A stretch of DNA of 40,801 nucleotides. It comes from Lachnospiraceae bacterium (GTDB lineage Bacteria > Bacillota > Clostridia > Lachnospirales > Lachnospiraceae). Position numbers and translations under genes: made by a program. The DNA lies in contig JAEEIK010000157.1 of the NCBI GenBank assembly GCA_016281335.1, positions 1 through 40,801 of the forward strand. Reading direction: 5' to 3'. The first letter of the stretch is position 1. Each line of letters starts with the position of its first letter. Of this stretch, positions 8,844-16,796 are shown in pieces. Under the pieces are notes generated by a model. It ran no database searches and had not been told where the DNA came from. It saw only the letters and a list, made by a program, of their open reading frames with translations.

Positions 8844-10907
8844 TCACTCCTCTCCGGCATATTCCTCTTCGCCGGCTTCTTCCCCGCCTTCAGCGGCTGC
8901 TTCTTCATTCGCCGCATCAAGTATCAGGTAATTTCTTTCTTCAAGGTCATAAAATACTTCATCGCCATAGAACACGTTATTTCTCACGTCCGTCATATCC
9001 ATGGTACCGAACTCATAGAGCGGGCACTTGTAACTGGGTGTGAACTGCGTCTTAAGCGGGTTATTACCGAAGGTAACTATTATCGAGTTACCCGTTGAAT
9101 ACTTATTGTTCAGCTTCATCAGTTCCGAAGGATAGATCAGAGGTCTGCTGGTCAGCTGGTTGGAGAAGTTGACCTGATCGCCCTTGTCTCCGGTAGAACC
9201 TGAAACCGAAGTGCCTCTTACCGTCATGTTACCGCAGAGCTTGGAGAATTCTTCACAGGTACCGATATCATTGGAACCTATGAACATCTTGATACCGCAG
9301 TTACCTTTAACGATATCCGCAACGGTCTCACCGTATACGTTGTTAAGCTGTGCGAAAGACTGGATGATCATATGGAACCATATCTTTCTTGAACGGCCGA
9401 CCGTGATCATCTTGTCAAACTTGTCGATCTTGGGCATGTTACCGAACTCATCGAGAATGAAGTATACGTTTCTCGGAAGTGACAGGTCTTCACGTGAGCT
9501 GGCCACTTTGATCAGCGCCTTATAGATACAGAGGATGAACACTGCTGCCAGCGCATGTCTGGTATCCTTCTCATCAGGTATCTTAAGGAAGAGAGCCGTA
9601 GGCGCAAAAGCGAACTGCTCGGGCTGTATGTCCGTTGCGCTGGTCAGCGCGCACAGACCTTCATCGTTGAACATACTCAGTTTATCAAAAGCTATTGACA
9701 TGTATGAAGAAAGTGTCTGATCCGCAGCCGAGAGCACCTGTCTTGAAAGACCTACGGCCTTTGACAGCTTGCTGCGTCCCTTGAAGTAATCCTTAAGGGC
9801 CGCGAACTCATCCTCCGAGTTCATTATCGCTTTACTGATGTTATAGAAACAGAATTTTTCTTTTGTCATCTCCAGTTCGGGATTCTCGGAGTCTTCAAGC
9901 ATTGCCAGGCAGGTAGCCATGATAATGGATCTTGCGCCCTTTTCCCAAACGGGATCATCCTTTGATTCTATGGGGCAGATAACGCTGATAAGGTCGTTTA
10001 AGTCTTCATACATCTCATCATAAACTTTCTGCTTCTGCACCCTGATTATGCCTATCAGTTCCTTGCGGATCGCATAGGCCTTGCCTTCATATTCATACCA
10101 CACTTCACCGTACTGGCTCTTATCATTGACCAGTTCCAGATCCTCGGCTTCATCTATGGGATAGCTGTTTTCGTATATCTCCTCGCCTACCCTTAAGTAT
10201 TCCTGATATGCATCATAAATGGAACCTAAGGGATTCCATCTGAATGAGGAGTAAGGATCACGCAGGTCAAGCACCATACAGTTGTATCCGTGCTCCTTGA
10301 GCATCTTTGAATGCATCTGGAAAAGCTCTCCCTTGGGGTCCGTACAGATCATCGAAGAACCTGCTGCCGCATGACCGAGTATCTGCACAACGGGATTAAC
10401 GAAGGTGGTCGTCTTACCGGAACCGGTAGCACCTATGATGATACCGTGGCAGGGACTCATGAGGTTGATATCTATGTCTTTCTTTTTCTGGTTATATACG
10501 GCATATACCGCTATACCGTCTTTCTTCTCTTCATTAAGAGCATTGAAACGCTTCTTCGGGAACAGATCGTCCTTTTCTTTGTCCGTCAGGAATCTGGAAT
10601 TTTCCAGGTTTCCTTCCACACCTTCTACCTTGCTCTTGAGCATCTTGCCTGCATTCTTTCCGGGAGTGCCGTTTCCTGCCGCAAAATAGAGGACTATCAG
10701 GAATATCTCGGCAATGAGACCGTAAAGGTAGGTTTCCTTCATCAGCAAAACCTTTGGTGCAAAAAACTGTGCGCTTTTTTCGCCGTTAATGCCGATGAAA
10801 TTGTAGATAGCCATATTTATCACGGCTCCGGCGATCACTGCGATCAACAGAAAAGCTATGATATAGATGAGTATCTTCTTTCCGTTTTCCTCAAACCATT
10901 CCTTCAT
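8844..10907 (-). CDS. virD4: VirD4/TraG-type T4SS coupling ATPase
   Basis: A 687-residue membrane-anchored ATPase that in T4SSs selects the substrate and hands it to the channel. Two N-terminal membrane helices (residues about 12-35 and 55-75) are followed by the motor domain: Walker A GATGSGKTTTF near residue 160 and Walker B FILDEFGNMP near 484, then GRSRKIWFHMIIQSFAQL, all classical TraG/VirD4 sequence. The C-terminus is a Glu/Ala/Gly-rich acidic tail from about residue 665; acidic tails on coupling proteins are known in some systems to receive substrates, which fits a role here but is inference. The ATG overlaps the stop of the CPBP gene (ATGA) and is preceded by AAAGGAG. The surface-protein gene starts 6 bases after its stop. 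Confidence 0.95.
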   Translation of the reverse strand: MKEWFEENGKKILIYIIAFLLIAVIAGAVINMAIYNFIGINGEKSAQFFAPKVLLMKETYLYGLIAEIFLIVLYFAAGNGTPGKNAGKMLKSKVEGVEGNLENSRFLTDKEKDDLFPKKRFNALNEEKKDGIAVYAVYNQKKKDIDINLMSPCHGIIIGATGSGKTTTFVNPVVQILGHAAAGSSMICTDPKGELFQMHSKMLKEHGYNCMVLDLRDPYSSFRWNPLGSIYDAYQEYLRVGEEIYENSYPIDEAEDLELVNDKSQYGEVWYEYEGKAYAIRKELIGIIRVQKQKVYDEMYEDLNDLISVICPIESKDDPVWEKGARSIIMATCLAMLEDSENPELEMTKEKFCFYNISKAIMNSEDEFAALKDYFKGRSKLSKAVGLSRQVLSAADQTLSSYMSIAFDKLSMFNDEGLCALTSATDIQPEQFAFAPTALFLKIPDEKDTRHALAAVFILCIYKALIKVASSREDLSLPRNVYFILDEFGNMPKIDKFDKMITVGRSRKIWFHMIIQSFAQLNNVYGETVADIVKGNCGIKMFIGSNDIGTCEEFSKLCGNMTVRGTSVSGSTGDKGDQVNFSNQLTSRPLIYPSELMKLNNKYSTGNSIIVTFGNNPLKTQFTPSYKCPLYEFGTMDMTDVRNNVFYGDEVFYDLEERNYLILDAANEEAAAEGGEEAGEEEYAGEE

Positions 10908-11764
10908 TTTATACTTACTCTCCTTTCAATGCGGCCGGTATACAGTCCTGCAAGCACTACACTCACCAGCAATCCTGTCACTCCATACAGGGCTATCAGT
11001 GCTTTGCTTCCGAACAACGCTTTATTTAAGGTTTCGCTTTCGCTTATGAACAGGTTGATTATAGCCGTGGAATTAAAACCGATGTGCAGTATCACTCCGT
11101 ATGCGATATTGTCTTCTTTCATGGATGTCCTGGCCAGTATCTGTCCCAAAAGGAAAGCATACAGCATCCAGATCGGACTTCCGTGAAGCAGCGCAAAGAT
11201 TATGCTGGAAACAGTGATCGCAAGGTTTTCAGAAAGCCTTTCCAGCAGCGTATTCAGCATGTAGCCTCTGAAGATTATCTCCTCTGTTACCGGCGCGGTA
11301 AACAGTATCGTAAACAGCGTCAGCAGAAGATCCCTTCCCAGATACATCCTGTTGACCGACACATGATAAGACTGTGTCAGAAAGAACTTCGGCAACAGTG
11401 TTATCAGCGCCGATACAGCCGTCGCTGACGCAAAGCCGAACACAAAGAAACCGATGGCCCTTACAAGCTTCATCTCCTTAAAGAACAGGGTCGCATCCTC
11501 GGAAAGTGAGGAGCCTCTCTTCTTAGCTCTTCTGTGGAAGATGAACAGGGCAACAAATATGCCCAGCGCCGAATAAAAGTTTGCCCCGTAGGAGAAGAAT
11601 TCCTCCAGCGTCATGTCCGAATGACCGAATACATAGCCTACGGCCATGAACAGACTGGGCAGGAGCGCGTACAGAAACAGCGGCGACAGAGCCCGCAAAA
11701 AGCATCCTGTATAAACCCAGATCTTCTGCTGGGTACTGAGATTTTTAAGACTCTCCCCCGCCAC
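10904..11764 (-). CDS. CPBP-family intramembrane metalloprotease
   Basis: A 286-residue membrane protein with about eight hydrophobic segments. The signature of the CPBP (CAAX protease and bacteriocin-processing, Abi) family is present: EEIIFRGYM near residue 161, FALLHGSPIWM further on, and a third motif HIGFNS near 240; these supply the catalytic Glu/Arg and His residues. Such enzymes cleave or protect within the membrane; in Firmicutes several sit with bacteriocin or secretion genes. The start is GTG, 15 bases after the STAS gene stop, and its stop overlaps the VirD4 start by 4 bases, so it is translationally coupled to the coupling ATPase. A role in maturing a T4SS component or substrate is plausible but not shown. 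Confidence 0.85.
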   Translation of the reverse strand: MAGESLKNLSTQQKIWVYTGCFLRALSPLFLYALLPSLFMAVGYVFGHSDMTLEEFFSYGANFYSALGIFVALFIFHRRAKKRGSSLSEDATLFFKEMKLVRAIGFFVFGFASATAVSALITLLPKFFLTQSYHVSVNRMYLGRDLLLTLFTILFTAPVTEEIIFRGYMLNTLLERLSENLAITVSSIIFALLHGSPIWMLYAFLLGQILARTSMKEDNIAYGVILHIGFNSTAIINLFISESETLNKALFGSKALIALYGVTGLLVSVVLAGLYTGRIERRVSIK

Positions 11765-11779
11765 TTTGCCTTATCCTCT

Positions 11780-12061
11780 TTATTCCTCTATAGTGAGCAG
11801 TCCCGAAAAGCCCGTAACATCAAAGACATCACGAACAGCCTCGGAAACGTTTCTTATGAGCATCATTCCGGAATGCTTGTTTACTTCCTTCTGCATTGAA
11901 AGAAGCGCTCTCAAACCAACGGAGGAGATGTAATTGGTCTCCGCCATATCGATCACCAGATCATAATTCCCTGCCTCCGCAAAAGCCTTCAGTTCTGCTT
12001 CCAGCTTGGGCGCGGTCTTGATGTCGATCCTTTTCTCGGTTTTGTAGATTGTCTCGCTCAT
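11780..12061 (-). CDS. STAS-domain protein, anti-sigma-factor antagonist type
   Basis: A 93-residue single-domain protein. The pattern R-x-D-I-x-T-A-P-x-L-E near the start and D-L-V-I-D-M-A-x-x-x-Y-I-S-S-V-G-L-R-A-L-L in the middle is the SpoIIAA/RsbV type; the Ser in the SSVGLR segment is where such proteins are phosphorylated by their partner kinase. These proteins usually free a sigma factor or switch a complex by binding an anti-sigma kinase. No partner kinase or sigma gene is seen in the window. An AAGGAG site precedes the ATG. It lies in the T4SS operon, 42 bases after the DUF1292 gene and 15 before the CPBP gene, so it may set secretion activity rather than transcription; this is inference. 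Confidence 0.9.
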   Translation of the reverse strand: MSETIYKTEKRIDIKTAPKLEAELKAFAEAGNYDLVIDMAETNYISSVGLRALLSMQKEVNKHSGMMLIRNVSEAVRDVFDVTGFSGLLTIEE

Positions 12062-12103
12062 AGTTATTCTCCTTATATATTATTTATGAGGGGGATTCTC
12101 CCC

Positions 12104-12667
12104 TTACTCTTCATCCAGATAGTACCATTCTCCGTCTTCACCCTGATATATCTTCTCACCTTTTTCGTCCAGGTAATACCAGATACCTGACTTGCTCTTA
12201 TATACCCTCTCTCCGTTCTCGTCCTCATACATGGGAACTCCGTCTTCATCCAGATATACCGGCTTGCCGTCTTCCGCAAAGATGAAGAGCCTGCCCTGCT
12301 CGTCCTCAAAACACTCGTCCTCATCCTCGTCTTCGAAGGCTTCCTCCCGTATCCTTGCCATCTCTTCTTCCGGAATGGAACCGTCATCTATCAGGTACTC
12401 TTCGGTTTCGGTACTGCCGTTCAGTATGCCTTCCGCTTCTTCGGCCACTTCCCGATACTCCGCCTCATCCGTGATATCATCCAGTATCATCTCGTCATTG
12501 GGCCCTGCATGGAAACCAAAGATAGCAAGTTCGTCCTTTCCTCCCTCCCGGTCCGGCTGCAGCACGATATATTCCTTTTCATTCACTGCCAGCGTAAGCA
12601 CCGGTCTGAAAGCCAGTTCGTTACCCTCTGCATCTTCAAGTATTATCCTTGTATATTCCTCGTCCAA
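12104..12667 (-). CDS. DUF1292 protein with acidic aromatic repeat tail
   Basis: A 187-residue very acidic protein. The first 90 residues match DUF1292 (YrzB-like): ITLED-EGNE-type start (IILEDAEGNELAF), VNEKEYIVLQP, and a stretch around E-Y-x-x-V-A-E-E. The rest is a chain of units of about ten residues of the form x-Y-x-D-E-D/K-G-x-x-x-Y (VYLDEDGVPMYEDENG, WYYLDEKGEKIYQGEDG, WYYLDEE), like beta-hairpin repeats of wall-binding modules, although there is no signal peptide. The start is TTG, chosen because AAGGAGAAGGA lies 8 bases before it and no ATG fits. It is the first gene of the T4SS operon, behind the promoter at 12721-12750. Function of DUF1292 is not established. Confidence 0.8.
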   Translation of the reverse strand: MDEEYTRIILEDAEGNELAFRPVLTLAVNEKEYIVLQPDREGGKDELAIFGFHAGPNDEMILDDITDEAEYREVAEEAEGILNGSTETEEYLIDDGSIPEEEMARIREEAFEDEDEDECFEDEQGRLFIFAEDGKPVYLDEDGVPMYEDENGERVYKSKSGIWYYLDEKGEKIYQGEDGEWYYLDEE

Positions 12668-12720
12668 AGATCCTTCTCCTTGTTCACATAATGATACAAT
12701 ATCTACATGATATCTATCGA

Positions 12721-12750
12721 ATTATAACGCAACATGATGTGTTTTGTAAA
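12721..12750 (-). promoter_or_regulatory. sigma-A-like promoter of the T4SS operon
   Basis: On the minus strand TTTACA (12750-12745), an 18-base spacer and a perfect TATAAT (12726-12721) precede the TTG start of the DUF1292 gene by about 54 bases. It lies in the only real gap (104 bases) before the operon. The direct-repeat element found at the three charged-protein promoters is not present here, so the machine and its neighbours seem to be controlled differently. Confidence 0.6.
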
Positions 12751-12771
12751 CCCCGCAGGCACAAATTATGT

Positions 12772-15570
12772 TTACTTATTTTTCGGTACCAGAGGCTTGT
12801 CATTATTCATAACTTCGTTTTTTTCGGCCTTGATCTCTATCTGTGTTCCCTTGGACATTCTGAGTTTACCGTAATCGGGCTTGGGTTCTTTTTTATTCTG
12901 CTTATCTTCTTCCTTCTTCAGTGTCTCCACATTGGTCTTCTTCGAATACTTGGATTCATATATGAAGTGTTCCTTGCCCCAGCCCTCAACATTTACTGCC
13001 ACTCTGTAAGGCTCTTCTTTCTTTTCGCCTTCTATCTTATTATCTTCCTTCTTGTTCTCTTCTTCCTTCTTCTCCGGCTCTTCTTTCTTCTCCTCTTCCT
13101 TCTTTACCGGTTCTTCTTCCTTCTTCTCTTCTTCTTTCTTTTCCGGCTCTTCCTTTTTCTGCTCTTCCTTCTTTTCTTCTTCCTTCTTTTCGTCTTCGTA
13201 CTCTTCTATCTCGAAATCATCCGCATTAAAGTCATCCTGCTCATTATCTTTCTTCTCTGCGGGTTTATCCTCATTTACCTCGATCACAAAGTCATCCTCG
13301 CCAAGCTCTTCCGGGGCCTTTTCTTTCTTTATCCTTCCGCCGTATTTCTCATACTCTGAATTAAGAGTATCCATCTGCTCCTGAAGTCCGCTCTTAAGCT
13401 TTGAAAGAGACTTGTCAAATTCCAGGCCGTACTCATCTCCGACCAGCACTTTATCATCTATGCCTTCGAATATTTCTTTTGCCTTATCCCTTATTCCCTC
13501 AAAGAGTTCACGAAACTCACTATTGTGCTGATTACGGTATGTTCCGCTCTCCATATCATCCAGATATGCATTTGTGGCTACAACAAGTTTTCCGTAAGCT
13601 TCCTTCATTTCTGAGATGGTACAGTTATCACCCAGTCGCTCGCAGGCTGCCAGATTCCCCAGAAGTTCGAATGTACGCTGGTCTCTTTGAATATTCTGTT
13701 TCCGTAATGCACTGCCCAGCTCCTGCATTTCTTTATTCATATCGATCAGCTCTTCGACATTTGCAAAAAGATCTCCAAGCTTATCTAATATGCCTTGATG
13801 CTCTTCCGGCGTGAGCTTTTCTATCTCAGGCTCTTTTTCTGCTGCTTCTTCAGCTTCCTTTTCTTCCTCAGCCTTTTCCTCTTCTCTCTTCTCTTCCTCT
13901 CTCTTCTGCTCCTCTTTTTTCTTTTCTTCTTCTTTTTCTTTCTCTTCTTTCTTCTCTTCTTCCTTCTTTTCCTCTTCGTCGGCATTCTCGTTCACTTCAT
14001 TGTTTTCTGCTTCCTGCTCTACATTTTCTTCCTGAACGATCTGCCCGTACTCATTGTTTTCATTTACATTTTCATTCTCATTTGCATCCTGCTCTACGTT
14101 CTCATTCTCATTTCCGTTCTCATTCTCATTTCCGTTCTCATTAACATTCTGCTCTTCGTTTGCGTTTTCATTCTCATTATTGATCTGCTCATTATTCTGA
14201 TTATCAAGCTGTTCTTCATTTCCGGCCTGATTTTCATTATTTACATTTTCTTCGTTTTCCACCTGTGCTTCCAGATTCTCCATTTCGGCTCCGAGTTCTT
14301 CATTATTCAGGTTTTCCTCTCCTGCGTTTGCAAAGAAGGCCTCCACAGCGCCGCCCGCTCCGGCCTGCTCCTGATTAACTTCCTGCTCGGCTTCCCTGTA
14401 AATACGTTCAGCTTCAAGCTCGTTTATCTCCCTGTTCGCTTCTCCGTTCTCAAGAGCTTCTACCTCCTGATCCAGCTCCGGATCATCGACTCCCGCATCA
14501 TGAACAGGCATTCCGTTCTCATCATATTCGATATCAAACGTCCTGGACTTATTGGCAGGCTTCAGGTTTTCGATCTCACCCGCGGACATCACATCATTGA
14601 TGTGTTTATCGATAAGCATGGATACGTTCGCAGCCAGCCTGTCATCGGGATTCTTTGCACAGATATTCGTAAAAACGGTCTTAAATGTCCTATAGTAGAA
14701 ATCTCTTTCATCCCCGCTGCTTAACGGCGCGTTTAAGATATTCTTTACCTGGGCGAGTTCCGGCCCGTTATGATCTCTCAAATAGGAATCAATTCTTGCA
14801 TAGGTGTTCAGGTCTCTTACCGGCCAGCCCAGTTCCAGCGCCTTTTTATACGACTCAAGGCGGAACTCCATCCTTGCCACATTGGGCATCCTGCCTACTT
14901 CCTTATAGTCGGCATTCATAAGCTCATGCTTTTCGGTATTCTCCAGTTTCTTCAGTTCCTTCAGCTGTCCCTGCAGCTCGCTGATCCCGGTATAGATGTT
15001 AAACTTACAGTTAAGATCATCGATCTCTCCCATTATATTTTCAAATCCGTCTTCACCGGCATACTTAAGCATACTGCGCTCGATCTTGTCGGCTGATGCA
15101 AGCATTCTGTATGGCATGAAGTCGTTACCCATGCCGTGTACGATCATATCCGCAGCTTTTTGGGAATTCTCTGCCTGATAGATGGGTTTGAAATTTTCAA
15201 GCATTGCTTCCACATCGGTGCTTATGGGAGATACAGACTCTCTTTTGCTCCTGCCGTGTCCCGCTTCCATATCCCTCATCCTGTTGGAATATGTCCGCAT
15301 AGTTGTGCTGACTACAAACATCTCCTCCGGAGCCAGTCTTTCTTCCACCGCTTCTGCGATCTCGCCTGCCAGCTTTGATACGGCATCAGTCGCCCGCCTC
15401 AATGCATCGGGTGCCATCGCTCTCATCTGTTCGGGGTTCATTTTGAGGAACGCGCCGTGAGCCTCATTCTTTAAGAACTCCTGATATATCTTTTTTATCT
15501 CACCTGTTTTGTCCAGTTTTACGAGTGTGAGCAGATCCTTTTTAAAATTCTGAATATCCTTGAAATCCAT
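12772..15570 (-). CDS. large charged helical protein with Asn/Glu and Lys/Glu low-complexity regions, unknown function
   Basis: A 932-residue cytoplasmic-looking protein with no signal peptide or membrane helix. Residues about 1-340 are an ordered, mainly helical domain. Residues about 400-525 are an Asn/Glu repeat (NENGNENENG type), followed by about 60 residues of Lys/Glu (EEKKEEEKKEE). A second helical domain (about 590-740) precedes a second Lys/Glu stretch and a 70-residue more regular C-terminus (YRVAVNVEGWGKEHFIYESK ... LRMSKGTQIEI). AAAGGAGAAAAGGA precedes the ATG. Transcription should start from the direct-repeat promoter at 15616-15649. I do not recognise the family. Because it belongs to the same regulon as the smaller charged proteins next to a T4SS, a secreted-effector role is a hypothesis. 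Scaffold or surface-tether roles are alternatives. Confidence 0.75.
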   Translation of the reverse strand: MDFKDIQNFKKDLLTLVKLDKTGEIKKIYQEFLKNEAHGAFLKMNPEQMRAMAPDALRRATDAVSKLAGEIAEAVEERLAPEEMFVVSTTMRTYSNRMRDMEAGHGRSKRESVSPISTDVEAMLENFKPIYQAENSQKAADMIVHGMGNDFMPYRMLASADKIERSMLKYAGEDGFENIMGEIDDLNCKFNIYTGISELQGQLKELKKLENTEKHELMNADYKEVGRMPNVARMEFRLESYKKALELGWPVRDLNTYARIDSYLRDHNGPELAQVKNILNAPLSSGDERDFYYRTFKTVFTNICAKNPDDRLAANVSMLIDKHINDVMSAGEIENLKPANKSRTFDIEYDENGMPVHDAGVDDPELDQEVEALENGEANREINELEAERIYREAEQEVNQEQAGAGGAVEAFFANAGEENLNNEELGAEMENLEAQVENEENVNNENQAGNEEQLDNQNNEQINNENENANEEQNVNENGNENENGNENENVEQDANENENVNENNEYGQIVQEENVEQEAENNEVNENADEEEKKEEEKKEEKEKEEEKKKEEQKREEEKREEEKAEEEKEAEEAAEKEPEIEKLTPEEHQGILDKLGDLFANVEELIDMNKEMQELGSALRKQNIQRDQRTFELLGNLAACERLGDNCTISEMKEAYGKLVVATNAYLDDMESGTYRNQHNSEFRELFEGIRDKAKEIFEGIDDKVLVGDEYGLEFDKSLSKLKSGLQEQMDTLNSEYEKYGGRIKKEKAPEELGEDDFVIEVNEDKPAEKKDNEQDDFNADDFEIEEYEDEKKEEEKKEEQKKEEPEKKEEEKKEEEPVKKEEEKKEEPEKKEEENKKEDNKIEGEKKEEPYRVAVNVEGWGKEHFIYESKYSKKTNVETLKKEEDKQNKKEPKPDYGKLRMSKGTQIEIKAEKNEVMNNDKPLVPKNK

Positions 15571-15615
15571 GTCCTTTTCTCCTTTTCTGATATTCTTTTT
15601 TCATCTTGTGCCTAG

Positions 15616-15649
15616 ATCATACTACATGGGGCGTAGCAAAAGTGAAGCA
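15616..15649 (-). promoter_or_regulatory. direct-repeat (SARP-like) promoter, site A
   Basis: On the minus strand TGCTTCACTTTTGCTACGC (15649-15631) contains two TGCT units 11 bases apart, followed by exactly 9 bases and the -10 box TATGAT (15621-15616). The 19-mer is identical at site B and differs by three bases at site C, and the 9-base gap to the -10 box is the same in all three. It lies 46 bases before the start of the 932-residue gene. There is no normal -35 box, so an activator bound to the repeats is likely. Confidence 0.75.
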
Positions 15650-15662
15650 AAAATGATATACT
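15631..15662 (+). promoter_or_regulatory. possible divergent promoter using the same direct repeats
   Basis: Read on the plus strand, the repeats of site A (AGCA units 11 bases apart, 15631-15649) are followed after 7 bases by TATACT (15657-15662), about 30 bases before the ATG at 15693. The element sits between two divergent genes of the same kind and could switch both. The plus-strand -35 position has only a poor match (TAGCAA), so this too would need an activator. Confidence 0.4.
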
Positions 15663-15692
15663 TATAAAAAATAATTTCAGGAGGTGACATCT

Positions 15693-16202
15693 ATGCCGGC
15701 TGCTAAGAAAAAACAAAACAATCCCGATATCAAACTTCCCTTAAAACAGCTTCTCGAAAAGGAAAAGCAGATCGTAAAAGCCGCCGAAAGACTTGATGAC
15801 TACCTTGCTACCCTCTCTCCCGGAATGATGGACCGCATCATGACCGATGAGAGCACTCCCGAAGTCAATGCCGCCAGAAAGGAAGTCAGCCGTCTTCTCG
15901 ACAATGTCATGAACCTTCAGGAAAGCATGTCCAAAGAAGCCGACAATTTCAAAGAAGCTTCCTCAGAGGTCCGTAAGAAGATCAGCTTTGAAGAGCTTAA
16001 CCGCCAGGAGAAGAAAGCCACCGCACGTCATAACAAAAAGCAGGATAAGCTGAAAGAGCTCGCTGCCGCCGATGTCAAATCCGGTCCCGTGCTCGAAGAC
16101 GGCGAAGGGCTTCTCCTTCCGAAAGACCGCCAGAAACAGCGCAGTGTTAAACGACGCGAAAAGACTCTCGAAAAAGAGTCCAAAGGCGGTCCTTCACTAT
16201 AA
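15693..16202 (+). CDS. small charged helical protein with SFEEL motif, unknown function
   Basis: A 169-residue Lys/Glu-rich helical protein and the only clear plus-strand gene in the window. The ATG at 15693 is chosen over an in-frame GTG at 15684 because AGGAGGTG lies 7 bases before it. Its start, MPAAKKK, resembles the MPAAEK start of the 217-residue protein at 17755-18408. Residues about 93-106 read VRKKISFEELNRQE, the best copy of a motif shared with the proteins at 16797-17762 (RKKMSFAELNEKE) and 37976-38794 (RSRISLDTLEGEN). The C-terminus is basic and flexible (RSVKRREKTLEKESKGG). No membrane segment. It converges with the 194-residue gene, overlapping it by 6 bases. Candidate T4SS substrate by context only. 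Confidence 0.8.
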   Translation: MPAAKKKQNNPDIKLPLKQLLEKEKQIVKAAERLDDYLATLSPGMMDRIMTDESTPEVNAARKEVSRLLDNVMNLQESMSKEADNFKEASSEVRKKISFEELNRQEKKATARHNKKQDKLKELAAADVKSGPVLEDGEGLLLPKDRQKQRSVKRREKTLEKESKGGPSL

Positions 16203-16781
16203 GATCTTCACTTTGACAGGAGGTTTTAAGACCTCCTGTTTTTCTTTTTCCGGCGCATTTCTTAAATTTCTTGCGCTTTTCTTAAGTCCGTCTCCCTGCA
16301 TATCTTCAAAACGCAGCCTGACACGGCTTAATTCTGCTTTTACCATCAGTCTGTCATTTTTCTCAAATTCTATATCACGGTCATCTTTTCCCGGATGCAG
16401 CTTTCTTATGGCCGCAGATACTGCCTTCAGCGGAACAAACATCAGGGTTTCCATACCGACGCTTATCCCCGGAATATAACTGATATCATTCAATACCAGG
16501 AATTCCCTTATCGAATCAAGTAAGCGTATACGTCTCTCTATGGCCTCACGTTCCTTTTCCTTCTCTGCCTCTTTAAGTTCTTTTTCAAGCTGCTTACGTC
16601 TCTCCTCCGCCTGTCGTAAACGTTCCGCGCGTTCTTCTTCAGTCTCCCCGTCTGATGATAAATTCAAAAGACAGCCTTCTTCCAGTGCTTCCACTGTTTC
16701 TTCATAATCCTGCAGGCTGTCCAGATTGTCCATGATCTCCATGAATACATCATGAAGGAAGAATTCCAGTTTTTCATTCAT
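16197..16781 (-). CDS. charged coiled-coil protein, unknown function
   Basis: A 194-residue protein. The N-terminal 50 residues are acidic and helical, residues about 50-90 form a strong Arg/Glu coiled coil (EEERAERLRQAEERRKQLEK), and the C-terminal half is basic, containing LSRVRLRFEDMQGDG, a loose match to the S-F-x-x-L motif of its neighbours, and ending in PPVKVKIL. AAGGAG lies 12 bases before the ATG. It is the third gene of a unit with the 217- and 321-residue genes (15-base gap), under the promoter at 18450-18483. Its last codons lie inside the terminator of the convergent plus-strand gene. I do not recognise the family. Confidence 0.75.
   Translation of the reverse strand: MNEKLEFFLHDVFMEIMDNLDSLQDYEETVEALEEGCLLNLSSDGETEEERAERLRQAEERRKQLEKELKEAEKEKEREAIERRIRLLDSIREFLVLNDISYIPGISVGMETLMFVPLKAVSAAIRKLHPGKDDRDIEFEKNDRLMVKAELSRVRLRFEDMQGDGLKKSARNLRNAPEKEKQEVLKPPVKVKIL
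16216..16249 (+). terminator. intrinsic terminator of the plus-strand gene, inside the opposing coding region
   Basis: A perfect 9-base stem, ACAGGAGGT (16216-16224) and ACCTCCTGT (16231-16239), with a 6-base loop is followed on the plus strand by a T-rich run. It lies 14 bases after the stop of the 169-residue gene. The same bases encode QEVLKPPV near the C-terminus of the convergent gene. Confidence 0.8.
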
Positions 16782-16796
16782 AGCAAAAGCTTCTCC

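Noticed and set aside
1..12750. Complete integrative conjugative element
   Set aside because: No integrase, relaxase, excisionase, attachment-site repeat or change in gene style at an edge can be seen in the window.
12772..15570. Long plus-strand open frames and repeat-like DNA resembling an array
   Set aside because: They are antisense shadows of Lys/Glu and Asn/Glu low-complexity coding; repeats are irregular and not a CRISPR array.
16779..16796. TAGCAAAAGC next to the start of the 194-residue gene, similar to one repeat of the element
   Set aside because: Only one repeat is present, it overlaps the ribosome-site/start-codon region and is not followed by a -10 box.
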